DNA from: Hofstenia miamia
Lineage: Eukaryota; Xenacoelomorpha; Acoela
NCBI GenBank assembly: GCA_004352715.1
Contig: SCFE01000001.1
Span: forward strand, 4,461,746 to 4,525,745
DNA: 64,000 nucleotides
Direction: 5' to 3'
Shown here: positions 52,691 through 63,000 of the stretch, piece after piece
Layout of the letters: each line of letters opens with the position of its first letter
How positions within the stretch are numbered: position 1 is the stretch's first letter
The notes under the pieces: generated by a model
What the model was told of the DNA's origin: nothing
Seen by the model: only the letters and a program-made list of their open reading frames with translations
Database searches by the model: none
Program-made: the position numbers and the translations under genes

Positions 52691-55600
52691 TTAATAACAA
52701 GTTATAGCATAGTCATTGTTATAAAATTTGTATCCTAGCCATGACTTTCCAGATATATATTTTTGCTTAAGGAAGATTTTTAAATGCTTTTTAAAAGGTT
52801 TCAATTTTTCAATATTTTTAATTTCTTTAGGTAGCGAATTCCAGGTTCGAATGGCGACATTAATGAAAGATTTCTTTAAAACGTTCTTCTTATACTTAAC
52901 GCATGTAAAAAGCTTTGATCTTGAATTCTGTTTATGAATAAATCCCGGTATTTTAATCGTATTATAAGGTGGTAGGTTTCTGATTAGTTTGAAGAATGTC
53001 AGAAGGGTATTTAACATAACTAGTTGTTTTGGAAAAAGAATTGACCTAGAAATGTACTGTTTGGTTTGCGATGAGTTTTTCGTTGTGATATTTAATGCCC
53101 ATCTTAATTGAATATTAAGTTTTTTATAAAGCACTTCGTTTAGATCAGTAAATAAAATGTTTGCGTAATTAAGGTGACTCATGATGAAAGCATGGAAGAA
53201 TTGAATTATGGCACAAGGTGGTAATTGCCTAACTACTAGTGTCATACTTTTTATACCTATAGCTAATTTTCTAACAATCAGATTGATGTGAGAGTTGAAT
53301 TTTAGCTTTGAATCAATTGTTACTCCTAGGTACTTGAAAGTGTCCACAATAGGAACATTAATATTATTTACACATAAAGTCACTGCAGAAACATCGTAAT
53401 TGTTTTTATTTGGCGGCAAAATACAAAATTCTGTTTTAGTTTCATTAATATTCAACTTTTGCATGCAAAAGTATTTTGACAATTTGTTACAATTCAATTC
53501 TATAGATTCTCCTGCTAGTTGAATTGATGAATTATCACTGAAGATGCAAGTGTCATCAGCATATTGGATTAAATTGCAATTAATTATAGAATGCATGTCA
53601 TTTACATAAAACTAAAAAGAAGAGGACCTAGAATCATACCTTGAGGCACCCCATTGCAAACCAGTAACCATTCTGAAAAAATATCATTTAATTTAACTCT
53701 TTGGAAACTTTGACTGAGGTAACTAGTTATCAATTGTTTACTATTACTAGAAAATCCTAAGTAAGATAGTTTTTCAATTAGAATGTTATGATTAATCGAA
53801 TCAAAGGCTTTTGAAAGATCTAAACAAGCTATAGCTACAAATTTATTAGAATCAAATGATGCTCTCCAAGTTTCAGTAGTGTTTAATAGTGCATCAGTTG
53901 TTGAGAAATTTTTGTCAAAACCAAATTGCATGTTTGATAATAAATTATACTTATTTAAGTGTTCAGTTATTCTTTTGAATATTTTGCTTATTGGAGAAGT
54001 AATTGAGATTGGCCAATAATTAGTGGCAATTGATTGGTTGTTTTTCTTAAATATAGGAGTAATGTGAGCAAGTTTTAAATTATCTGGGAAGTAATTTAGT
54101 TTTATGCATTCATTAAAGATAAAATTTAATGGATTTGCAATGATGTCTGCAGTAATTTTAAGGGAACATGAGGGAATGCTTGAGGGACCGCTTGATTTGT
54201 TGGTTTTAAGCTTATTGATTGACTTAATAATTTCATAACTAGTTGAGAAGCGGAAAGAAAATTCAGGTGTAAAAATTTTGCGTGAAACGTTTTTGTACTT
54301 AATGAGGGGGCCATTGTAATTTCCTAGATTAACAAAAGTTTTATTTAATTCATTAGATATTTCTAAATTGTCAGAAAGATTAATTCCTTTCTGATCTTTT
54401 ATCACATCAATTGAGTTTGATTTGTGATTTCTTGTATTAGCTTCCATTTTGAATGTTCACTTGGAAGGCAAGCATATTCATTCTTAATGAATTCATTGAA
54501 TGCCTTATGAGATTCTATATTCAATGCATTTCTAGCGTTTTTATATGCGGCAAAATTCTTGCTGGTTCAGGAAATCATAAAATGTTTATATGCTTTGTTC
54601 TTTTCACAAATCAATATTTGCATGTTTCAGTTATCCAAGGTTTATTCAGAAAATTATTGCTTGCTTTGGAGTTTGAACTGGTTTTAACCATTATTTTTTT
54701 TTCAGGGCAAAATCTGTTAAGATAAAATTCAAAAATTTTTAAAAAGTTTTCTAGCATTTCATTTGATTTGATGCAGAATATACAGGAAGCCAATTTTCTG
54801 ATGAGAGGAATAATTTAAAAGTATTAATATTTTCAATACACTTTTCACGAGTTTTAATCCATTTCATGTTATTTTTTGGGGCTGAATGAGACTTTTGAAA
54901 TTTGATAGATGTAAAACAGTGGTCAGAGAATGGCATTCAGAAGTAGTATACTCATAATATAGATTGTTGTTCTCAGCTAGTATAATGTAGTCAATTAGTG
55001 TTCTGCTTGATGATGTCATTCTAGTAGGTAATGTTTTATTGGCCAATACTAAATTAAATGTATTCAGAAACAGATCCATTTTACTTTGGTCATTAGCATT
55101 AAAATAATTTAGGTTCCAATCCCCCAAAAGTAATAAGTCTTTATTTTCAGAACAAGCAAGTGATAATTCGTCTTCTAGTTGTTGAATAAAAAAATTAGAG
55201 AACTTCTTATGAGGACAGTAGGATACATTTAATAACTGCTTTTTAAAACGTGAATTTTTTATTGGATTATTAATTTCAACCCATAAACTATCAAAATTTG
55301 ATTCGTTATTACTCTTAATATCGTTGTGTATCTTGGGATTAAATGACTTTGGGATTAAAAATAATACACCTCCACCTTTGGATTTTCCTAACGTTTTGTT
55401 CAAAATTCTATCCCTTCTAAATAGTGCATAAGTTTCTTTAACAGTCCATGAGGTATCTAGATCTTCGTTTTTTAACCAGGTTTCGGAAACTGCGAGAATT
55501 AAATCATTTTTAAAGCTTGAAATGAATTCCCTATATTCGAAATTTTTAATGCTTAGATTCTGAAAATTTAAATGTACATAATTCACTATATCTGAGCCGT

Positions 55601-55751
55601 TATTCAATTTTTTGATGTATGATTCAAAATTTAAGATCAGACTGGGATTAGTTTCCATGCCATTTACCTCTAATAACAAGAAAATTATAAGAGATATAAA
55701 GAACCACTTTTTAAAATTTATTTTACTAGTACATATGCGCCTGTATGACAT
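52691..55751 (-). pseudogene. LINE ORF2: APE endonuclease and reverse transcriptase, frameshifted
   Basis: Four frame pieces: 55,751-54,864, 54,936-54,450, 54,447-53,602 and 53,596-52,691. Endonuclease motifs in order are NYVHLNFQNLSIKN, LAVSETWL (Glu), LLLLGDWNLNY (Asp/Asn), TLIDYIIL and, after a frameshift near 54,930, FSDHC (Asp/His). A KPWIT linker leads to RT: ACLDLSKAFDSINHNIL (Asp), NGVPQGMILGPLLF, frameshift at about 53,600, then IQYADDTCIF (catalytic YADD) and FKYLGVTID. The C-terminus has RTWNSLPKEIKN. It would nick target DNA and copy the LINE RNA there. At least two frameshifts inactivate it. The Met at 55,751 precedes a hydrophobic stretch (WFFISLIIFLLLEV), odd for ORF2, so the true start may be the internal Met about 30 residues on. 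Confidence 0.85.
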
Positions 55752-56027
55752 AGTTAAAAATGTTCTTCAATAACACATAGTTGATCAATATGTATTGAAA
55801 TAAGAGTGTACTGGTAATAGTAAATCATACTCATTAGATTTGAAAGTCGAAATAAGAAAAATAAAAGTAAAGAGTAATAATTTTGATTTGAGAACAGAAT
55901 TAAATTTAAATTTATAGTAATTTTTCCGTAGCCTGGGCGTACTAAAACAAAAATAAAATAAATAATAAAACTTAATTAAAAAAGCCATAGTACAAAAAAA
56001 GTCCAGATAGAAATTATTCAAGTATCA

Positions 56028-57065
56028 TTAGTATCTAAAGTTGTGTACCTCATCAATGTAGAATGGCGGTGCAGTGTTACATAGTGCAGCAGCATATGAT
56101 TGATGTACCCTGGACGAAGGATGAAACGGATTGCGCGGTGGTAAGTAACGAGGGGCGAAGCTTTCGTAGACCGCAGTCTTTGACGGCGTGTGTTTGAAAT
56201 GTGGTGCTTTACATAGCAATGGTGGCTCAAAAAGTGATTTGAGAGTAACTATGAATTTTGACATTCTGTTATGTGAAAAATTTATTCTGTCTTTTGATAG
56301 GAGATTGCTATTGACAACCTTAGCACCTAAACAAAAATTTGTGAAATGCTTAAATACTGAGAAGTTTAATTTTTGAGACAGGTTAAAAATAATTTTGTTC
56401 ACTTTAACTATTTCATTGTTACTCTGAAGTAACCTATTGCAGAAAGGAGGAAGTTCACTGAAGAAAAGTCTTGTAGGATTAAACTTGTGCTTAATAACTT
56501 TAATAAGATTAAAATACTTAGCTTCATAATTTTCTGGATTCTTTAATATGTTGTTTCGTCCAATTTGAACAAAGACAGTTTCAATTTTTGTTTGGGGATA
56601 TGATTCAAGCATGTTTTGTAGTTCAGAAATGCATACTCCTGGATATGAGTGAACTGTGACTTCCTGGTTTTTAATTAAATTTTTTGATCGCAATTTCCTA
56701 AACATAGAGCTACCTAACACTAAAAAATTTGTACCTGTTTTAATCTTACGTGGCTTCCTAGGAGGGCGAGACGAGCTACAGGATGTGGTTGAATTACTAG
56801 TTGTTTTTTCTGGAAGTTGTGATTCATGTGCATGTGTAGATGTGGATGATGCTGTAAACATGTTTGAGTGCTCTTTGAGGAATGTATGCAGTGATAGCAG
56901 TTTATCTTTGCTGAGTGCTAGAAATGGCACTACTAGTTTGCTATGTGTATCATTGCAATTGCCAATTGTTTCAATGATGCTTTTCAGAGCAAAGCAGAGC
57001 TCGCAACCAACTGCCTTGAATGAAATCATCACGGCCAATGAATGGTCATCACGGCCAATGGTCAA
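56028..57065 (-). CDS. LINE ORF1 with SGNH esterase-like domain, intact frame
   Basis: A single open frame of 345 residues. Residues 100-120 form a basic, Ser/Pro-rich linker (PPRKPRKIKTG). An SGNH/GDSL-type domain follows: NFLVLGSSMFRKL (block I, nucleophile Ser), SYPGVCISELQNML (block II Gly), VFVQIGRNNI (block III, GxND read as GRNN) and LLSKDRINFSHNRM (block V, DxxH read as DRIN). Esterase ORF1 proteins occur in CR1-type LINEs and are thought to act in the RNA particle. Here the block I Asp and the block V His are changed, so the hydrolase activity is probably lost. The N-terminus lacks an identified zinc finger. The stop is 276 bp before ORF2. Confidence 0.75.
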   Translation of the reverse strand: MTIGRDDHSLAVMISFKAVGCELCFALKSIIETIGNCNDTHSKLVVPFLALSKDKLLSLHTFLKEHSNMFTASSTSTHAHESQLPEKTTSNSTTSCSSSRPPRKPRKIKTGTNFLVLGSSMFRKLRSKNLIKNQEVTVHSYPGVCISELQNMLESYPQTKIETVFVQIGRNNILKNPENYEAKYFNLIKVIKHKFNPTRLFFSELPPFCNRLLQSNNEIVKVNKIIFNLSQKLNFSVFKHFTNFCLGAKVVNSNLLSKDRINFSHNRMSKFIVTLKSLFEPPLLCKAPHFKHTPSKTAVYESFAPRYLPPRNPFHPSSRVHQSYAAALCNTAPPFYIDEVHNFRY

Positions 57066-57439
57066 GAGATCTTAATTTCAATGCCATGTTTTCATATTTA
57101 AATTATTGATTTTCCTCAAAATTATGAGCAAATTTAATCATGTATCAGTGTAATAACTAAAAATGTAAGAATATTATAGTTTTGCATTTAGCATGGTCCA
57201 CCCTGCACATAATGCCACATGCCACCACTGAGTGAATTTGAGTGTGTTTTTCATTTTAAATGTTAAAAGATTGAATCATGACTAATCAACTATCTGCTTC
57301 AACACTAATTTAAAAAAGCAGGATGAACTATGCTGGGGATTTCAAATACATCTGAACATGAAATAAGAGGGTATGTCATATAGATTTTTCCATAATTTAT
57401 TTCAACATCAAAATGCATAGATGTATTATTTGTATTTGG

Positions 57440-58595
57440 TGAGGCCTCTGTGAAAATTTGCTTGATGTTGTGAAGCTCTGCACAAAACTTGGTCTGCACA
57501 AAAACAGCTCATATACAACACATTTTGTTTCACATGTAATGCCTGAGCACAGTGAACATTTATTCCATTTTTTATATTGGATATTGGTGAAAACAAACTT
57601 GCCTTTGTCATATATATCAGACATTTCAATTTTTTATTGATTTATAAATGGTATATTTCATATGATTTGGTGGATATTTCTATCTTGTTTACATCTATTT
57701 CATGTGACTATAATGCTTAAGTTTATCAAAATGTTTCTCTACTTTGTATTTGGATATCACTGGGAAAGAAGTTTTGTTTCTATCAATTATATTTTTTGTT
57801 ACATGATTAAACATTGTTACAACAAACATGGATTAAGAACTTCATCACTCAGATTTGTTGTGTAATGTATGTTTTTACATTAGTACAATTTATACAAAAT
57901 TCCTAAAGAAATTGCTGTTTTCTACCTCTTACATACCATATCCTTGATTATTTTAATACATGTTAAAATATATGTCTATACAAATGTTATACTCAAGTGT
58001 TGGCTTTTTAAACTATAAATTATTTTCCTTGAAATATAGTGCCACATGTTTAAACATTATTACAGCAAAAACATCTTAGTTGAAATTTGTTATCAAAAAT
58101 ATCAGTTTGCCTAACTCTTAGAAATTAAGAATTCTCACTTTGGTCTGAACACATTGTCAAAAAAATTAATATGCTCAATTTGGCTTTGTCAAAAATATTT
58201 CATCACTAGATGGCATCTAATAGAATCACTCCATTTCCACATAGTAAATAGTCATGGGTGTCCCATTGAAATTTACTCTAGCCCATCCCTTACTGCTATT
58301 GTTCTATTTTTGTAGTACCTAATTTGGCTAAAAGTTGTGAATGAGTTTGATTGGACACTATTGGAATGGTGTTCAATACATTCTTTGATTATGTTAATTC
58401 AAGTACTTATATTGGTTTAGTCTTAGTATGAACAACTGCAGCAATTAGAGCAGCAAAGATTTTTAATTTGGTAATTAATACATTATTTTGTTTACTTTGG
58501 CTATCATGGCTTTGTTAGTTCTACATTTCAAAATGGACATTAATATGATTATCTTCTTAGTGTTCATTCCCTATTGGCTATTTATAATGATGTTG
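57440..58595 (-). repeat. Right arm of the 1.15-kb inverted repeat
   Basis: Reverse-complement partner of 42,466-43,640. Reading leftward it starts in the gypsy spacer (58,595), passes TAGCAGTAAGGGATGGGC (about 58,290) and continues with family D to CTCACAGAGG-type sequence at 57,445. The D part has the same unrecognised frame (57,624-57,397, FTNIQYKKWNKCSLC). Confidence 0.75.
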
Positions 58596-58900
58596 GAATT
58601 AATTGGTTGTTTAGATTCTAGTGTTACAAAGCACCAGCTGAATGGTGCAATTTTTATGGTTTCCACTCAGTTAATTTTGATGTTTTTGTTTTCATTTGCT
58701 GGGATATGTGCTGTTATGTCTTTGTTTACTAGGTCAAGTTTTAGTGTCTTATCTATAAAATTAAAGATACATTTATATTTCTCAAGGTAATCCTTGCCTA
58801 ATATAAAATTGCATGTTATTGTATGGTTCATTATGTCAGAGTATTGTAACTGAATTTATTATTAACTATCATCAAATCAAGGTAATATATTAGGCCTTTT
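58300..58900 (-). pseudogene. Minus gypsy element, late protease and spacer
   Basis: Decayed minus-strand frames include a region resembling ILGKDYLEKY (about 58,790) and NWVETIKIAPFSWCFVTLES (58,640), matching the plus element at 46.1 kb. Coding then breaks off at about 58.3 kb, and the next domain, RT, is found only at 41.4 kb. Confidence 0.5.
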
Positions 58901-59103
58901 GTATCACAAACAATGTTTGTGCTGGTTAATATCTGATCTATTGATGCTGATTTGGCTATTGCAGGTGTCTCTAAATATAGATACTTAGGCTCCAGTTTCT
59001 ACAGTTGCTTGCAAGATAATTCTGTTAATTTTTACAGGTATCATGTTCTTATTCAAATTGCCTGTTACAAGAACAGTTCCTGCATGATTGAGAGTGGGCA
59101 CTC

Positions 59104-60603
59104 CTAGTAGATTAAATTCTCTTCAGCTTTGGAATTGGATTCATAAATGTCACTATTGCAGTGTAGAGTGTAGTAACACCCTTTATTTAATACTAGGTGG
59201 ATAGTCTTATTGCAATTTGGGCTGTTGTGACCATTTTGTCCAAACTTTTTGCAGTAAACTATATTCAAGTTGATGATTTTTGGTGATTTATCTGTGAATG
59301 GTGTTTCAACTTTATTGTTGGTGTCCACTGATGGCAAATTATTTTTTGTTGTATTTAATAGTTTAGTGGTTTTTGTAATATATTCTTTTACACCTGTGTT
59401 TAGTTTTATTTGATTTGAAATTTTTGTATAATTTTCTATTTGCAGTTTGGCCTCAAAAGCTTTCTTGATGAATGTGGATAACTTGTTCTCTGCACTGCAT
59501 TTCTGCTTGAATTTTCAATGAATTGGTTTCATGCTTTATGTGTAAAGAGGTTGTGTAATGAGTATTCATTTGATAAACAACTTAATATGCACAGAAATTC
59601 TACTTAGATAATGTATTAATCAATATTCTCAAATTTTTTGGTATGTCATATTATTTAGGAATATTTTTTATTGGCTGCATGCAGTTGGAGCATGGATGTG
59701 GTCATAAAAAATTTGGATCAATAATTTATAATTGATTGATGTATCTAGTGTAAGGTAGTAGTTGTATGCATTGCCTTTTAAAAAACTGGGAAACTGCAAG
59801 TGCATTGTTCTGTTTTGCATATTGAACCATGATGTTCTGTTCATATGAGAAGAACCACTCCTTGAATGTGTGCAAGAGTTTTGTTGGCTTTTCCTGAGAA
59901 GCAATGTTTAGGCACTGGTGGTGAATTGGAATAAAATATTTATTATTGGATCAGGAATTTTCAATTGTTTTTAGTCTATTGTTAATTATATCTAATTTGT
60001 TATTTAGATTATTAAACATAGGGTAATTGATTGGTGATTGCGGGAATTGTGCCCTTTTGGTGTGAGTTTACTAATGGTTATGGCATAGATTAAGGAAACT
60101 TTGAATTCTTTGCAGCAGTTGGGGTTTTATTATCTTGATGTCCTGCATTTTGGGTAATTGGAGTAGGTTCATTTAAAATAATCAGTTTGTATTGTTTGTA
60201 GAATTTTTTAATGTTATGTAGATTTTTAAGATGAATTTTGGTTGTCTCTAACTGTTGCTGCAGCAGTTTGTTTTTCACTTTCTTTGAGATTAAGTGGCCT
60301 GTGATGAAAATATTGTGCTTGTTACACTCCTTGACTTGTCTTATGTTTGATAATTTTGTATTGTCTGTGGTGTGTGATTTGAATTTCAGCATATAGAGAT
60401 TTTGTATTTTTCCTCTATGTGTTTGAATTCTTTAAATGGCATTGATTTTCTTTTTTGATAAGGGTATAGTCTTGCAAAATTTTTCTTCTGTTTTGTTTTA
60501 GGATAGAAATTTTGTTTAGGAGGTTGTGGTTCTTCTGGTGGATGGCATTAAAATGCTTGCAGTTTTTGATTTGTATCATATTGATTTTTTCTTTGAGTTT
60601 CAA
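59104..60603 (-). pseudogene. Minus gypsy element, gag
   Basis: Fragments in order on the minus strand: 60,603-60,415 and 60,392-60,090 (Lys/Gln/Asn-rich, coiled-coil-like), 59,904-59,668 with LQFPSFLKGNAYNYYLTLDT (matches ARFPLYLTGVASQHYLLLDK of the plus element), and 59,337-59,104 with a zinc knuckle YCKKFGQNGHNSPNC. In the knuckle the second Cys is Phe (TTT for TGT), so it is broken. Several frameshifts. Confidence 0.65.
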
Positions 60604-60792
60604 AGGAAATAATTTTTACTATAAGTTGCTCTTTCATGAGGGAATCTTATTGTGACAGTTGGGCTTGATTTTTGTTTGTTCAAGGGTACTGACTTTATGC
60701 TGTTGATGTGCATCTGGAATTAATTTTTCTTTGTATGTTTGAAGAAACTTCACATGTTACAGTTTAACTAGTAGTTAGCAAATAAATTTTTT

Positions 60793-61439
60793 TGATGTAG
60801 GATTTGCAGTTGTTTCAGTAATGGAGGAGGCATATAAAGTAGACTTGTAATTAGTAGGAGAAAGAGAAACCCTAGTGGTTCTTGGGTGCAATGTGTGAAA
60901 CCTACATCCAAAGTACAAAACCTAAGCATTCTAAATTTAATGCCGAAAGTATTTTTGTAAATAGAAATAGTTTGAACTGTATTCTCTTTGAGTTCGCTAG
61001 AATCACACCCCAGTGATTCTACATGGCGACATTAACAATATCCTGTCAAGCTGTACCAATGCTAGGTACCCTTCAAAAATTCAAGAAAGTTTAGAAAAGT
61101 ATTAATTTAAATAAAGTTAAGTCAAAAATAAAATGTAAGCAAAGTTAAATTTTTGAGAACATAATGAATATGAACACTAATATTTATAGGAACAAATCTG
61201 GTAAAAAACAACAACATACTATTGCTAATATTAGTAAACAAAAAGAGTTTCTGCACAGTAAAACTGACACAGAAAAAGATTAACAAAAATTACTGTGTAA
61301 TGATAGCAGAAATATTCAAACTAAAATTGCACAGTTTGTATAAAATCAAATTTATTTAATTAAAGAAACAAAACATTGTGAATTAATAAATCTGTAAAAC
61401 TAATTTTAAATTTGAGTAAATGACTGTAGTTATGCCACA
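60793..61439 (-). mobile_element. Family B LTR, 5' LTR of the minus-strand gypsy element
   Basis: On the minus strand it starts TGTGGCATAACTACAG (61,439) and ends GCAAATCCTACATCA (60,793). It is homologous to the 3' LTR at 29,332-29,900, especially over 61,160-61,439. The middle differs: it holds CACCCCAGTGATTCTACA (ending 61,023), which looks like the end of a family A LTR, followed by TGGCGACATTAACAATATCC, primer-binding-site-like. Gag follows about 190 bp downstream. No clear primer-binding site after its own end. Confidence 0.55.
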
Positions 61440-61567
61440 ATACATAACAAGATGATCAACATTGCCCTTTTCCAAATGGATACATTTATTCATATGTGAT
61501 AATGCAAATTTTTACCCAATATGCACATTTTACAAATTGATGTGACAAGGCAGATGGCATTCTTGAA

Positions 61568-61795
61568 ATGGTTCCGAAAATTACCAAAGCAATACACAAT
61601 AAACAATCTTTGTCATTTGCAGGGTTGATAAGCTTATCTCCTAAGACACAATATATTATCATCAATAAAGAGATGGGGAGCCAAAATAATGCAATTGAAG
61701 ATAGTGTAGCATCAACCAAAGGAATAAGCTGCGAACTAAAAGGGAATAGTGTTGAAAGATTAATAGTGATTAAATATGATCAAAAGTCATTGTAA
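61568..61795 (+). CDS. Hypothetical 75-residue frame outside the gypsy element
   Basis: ATG frame with MVPKITKAIHNKQSLSFAGL at its start and a mixed-charge C-terminus. No family recognised, no splice context determined, and the flanks are gap and LTR. It may be a retroelement fragment or chance. Confidence 0.2.
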   Translation: MVPKITKAIHNKQSLSFAGLISLSPKTQYIIINKEMGSQNNAIEDSVASTKGISCELKGNSVERLIVIKYDQKSL

Positions 61796-61861
61796 AAATT
61801 TAGTTAAATATCTTATTCATTTGTATTATGCAACTAAGTTACAATATTGCACATTATGAGA

Positions 61862-62258
61862 NNNNNNNNNNNNNNNNNNNNNNNNNNNNNNNNNNNNNNN
61901 NNNNNNNNNNNNNNNNNNNNNNNNNNNNNNNNNNNNNNNNNNNNNNNNNNNNNNNNNNNNNNNNNNNNNNNNNNNNNNNNNNNNNNNNNNNNNNNNNNNN
62001 NNNNNNNNNNNNNNNNNNNNNNNNNNNNNNNNNNNNNNNNNNNNNNNNNNNNNNNNNNNNNNNNNNNNNNNNNNNNNNNNNNNNNNNNNNNNNNNNNNNN
62101 NNNNNNNNNNNNNNNNNNNNNNNNNNNNNNNNNNNNNNNNNNNNNNNNNNNNNNNNNNNNNNNNNNNNNNNNNNNNNNNNNNNNNNNNNNNNNNNNNNNN
62201 NNNNNNNNNNNNNNNNNNNNNNNNNNNNNNNNNNNNNNNNNNNNNNNNNNNNNNNNNN
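61862..62258. other. Assembly gap, 397 N
   Basis: Run of N. Confidence 0.99.
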
Positions 62259-63000
62259 ATTCTTGCTTAGTCTGACTATTGATCACTACATGTACATTAT
62301 AACAGATTCACAAAATGGCTGGATAGCCAACAATTAGGGTTATATCTATATTACTAAAAGTAGGAGACTTGACAATAATCAAACATCAAACAAATAAATG
62401 ACTTTACATGGGTTGTTATTAAATGTAAGTGTAGGAAGCTGCAATATATTAAATAATTATTAAAGCCAATAGTTTTTATGGTAATGGCTGATTTGATATT
62501 AAATTAATGCAGCTAGTGTCAATGCCTGGTTGCTATATTTATTCAATCTAGAAAACACTTTACAAAATTGAGTTTAAGTCAGTAGTGTCTTGACATGAAT
62601 ACATGCACTGAGCTAATGTAAGGTACACATAATTAATTCTCATTGAGCTGAGATGGTGCAACAAACTTGGTCAATCATTAACAAAGGAGGAGAACTGTTG
62701 TGTGGAGATCCGCTTTAGGCAGTAGCCCACAGTTAGTCAATCAGAGAACACTGCATGGCTTTGTCACCTAAACAGTGATGATTAATACTCAGTTAACATA
62801 ACTAGTTAAGCAAAGAGGAAACATCCAGCAGTTTATTAAATTAGTAAATCCTTACCTGCCATTAATCAAGTGATAATTATTAACAATAATACATGGTGCT
62901 AAAGGCCTGGTAGAGGATGTTACAATAGATTGTGATTGTAACCCTATTCAAAAACAGTTAGATACAATTGGAATTTGACTACACTGAAAGGAGATGGAAA
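62259..63000. other. No recognisable gene
   Basis: Short CpG-poor stretch between two gaps. No reading frame or repeat that I can support. Confidence 0.5.

Larger units (their letters stand above)
52511..57075 (-). mobile_element. CR1-like LINE, nearly full length, about 4.6 kb
   Basis: On the minus strand: ORF1 (57,065-56,028), ORF2 (55,751-52,691), and a 3' end in a short (TTATC)n repeat at 52,545-52,511. Terminal microsatellite instead of poly-A, an esterase ORF1 and APE endonuclease plus RT in ORF2 fit the CR1 group. Ordinary CpG content inside a CpG-poor surrounding shows it inserted recently. No target duplication was recognised. Confidence 0.85.

Noticed and set aside
57305-57629. Host gene on the minus strand
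   Set aside because: The same frame occurs in both inverted arms with stops and shifts, so it belongs to a repeat (family D), not to a unique gene.
42466-58595. Polinton/Maverick element with long inverted repeats
   Set aside because: No DNA polymerase B, packaging ATPase or capsid genes inside; the integrase belongs to a gypsy pol and the other content is a LINE.
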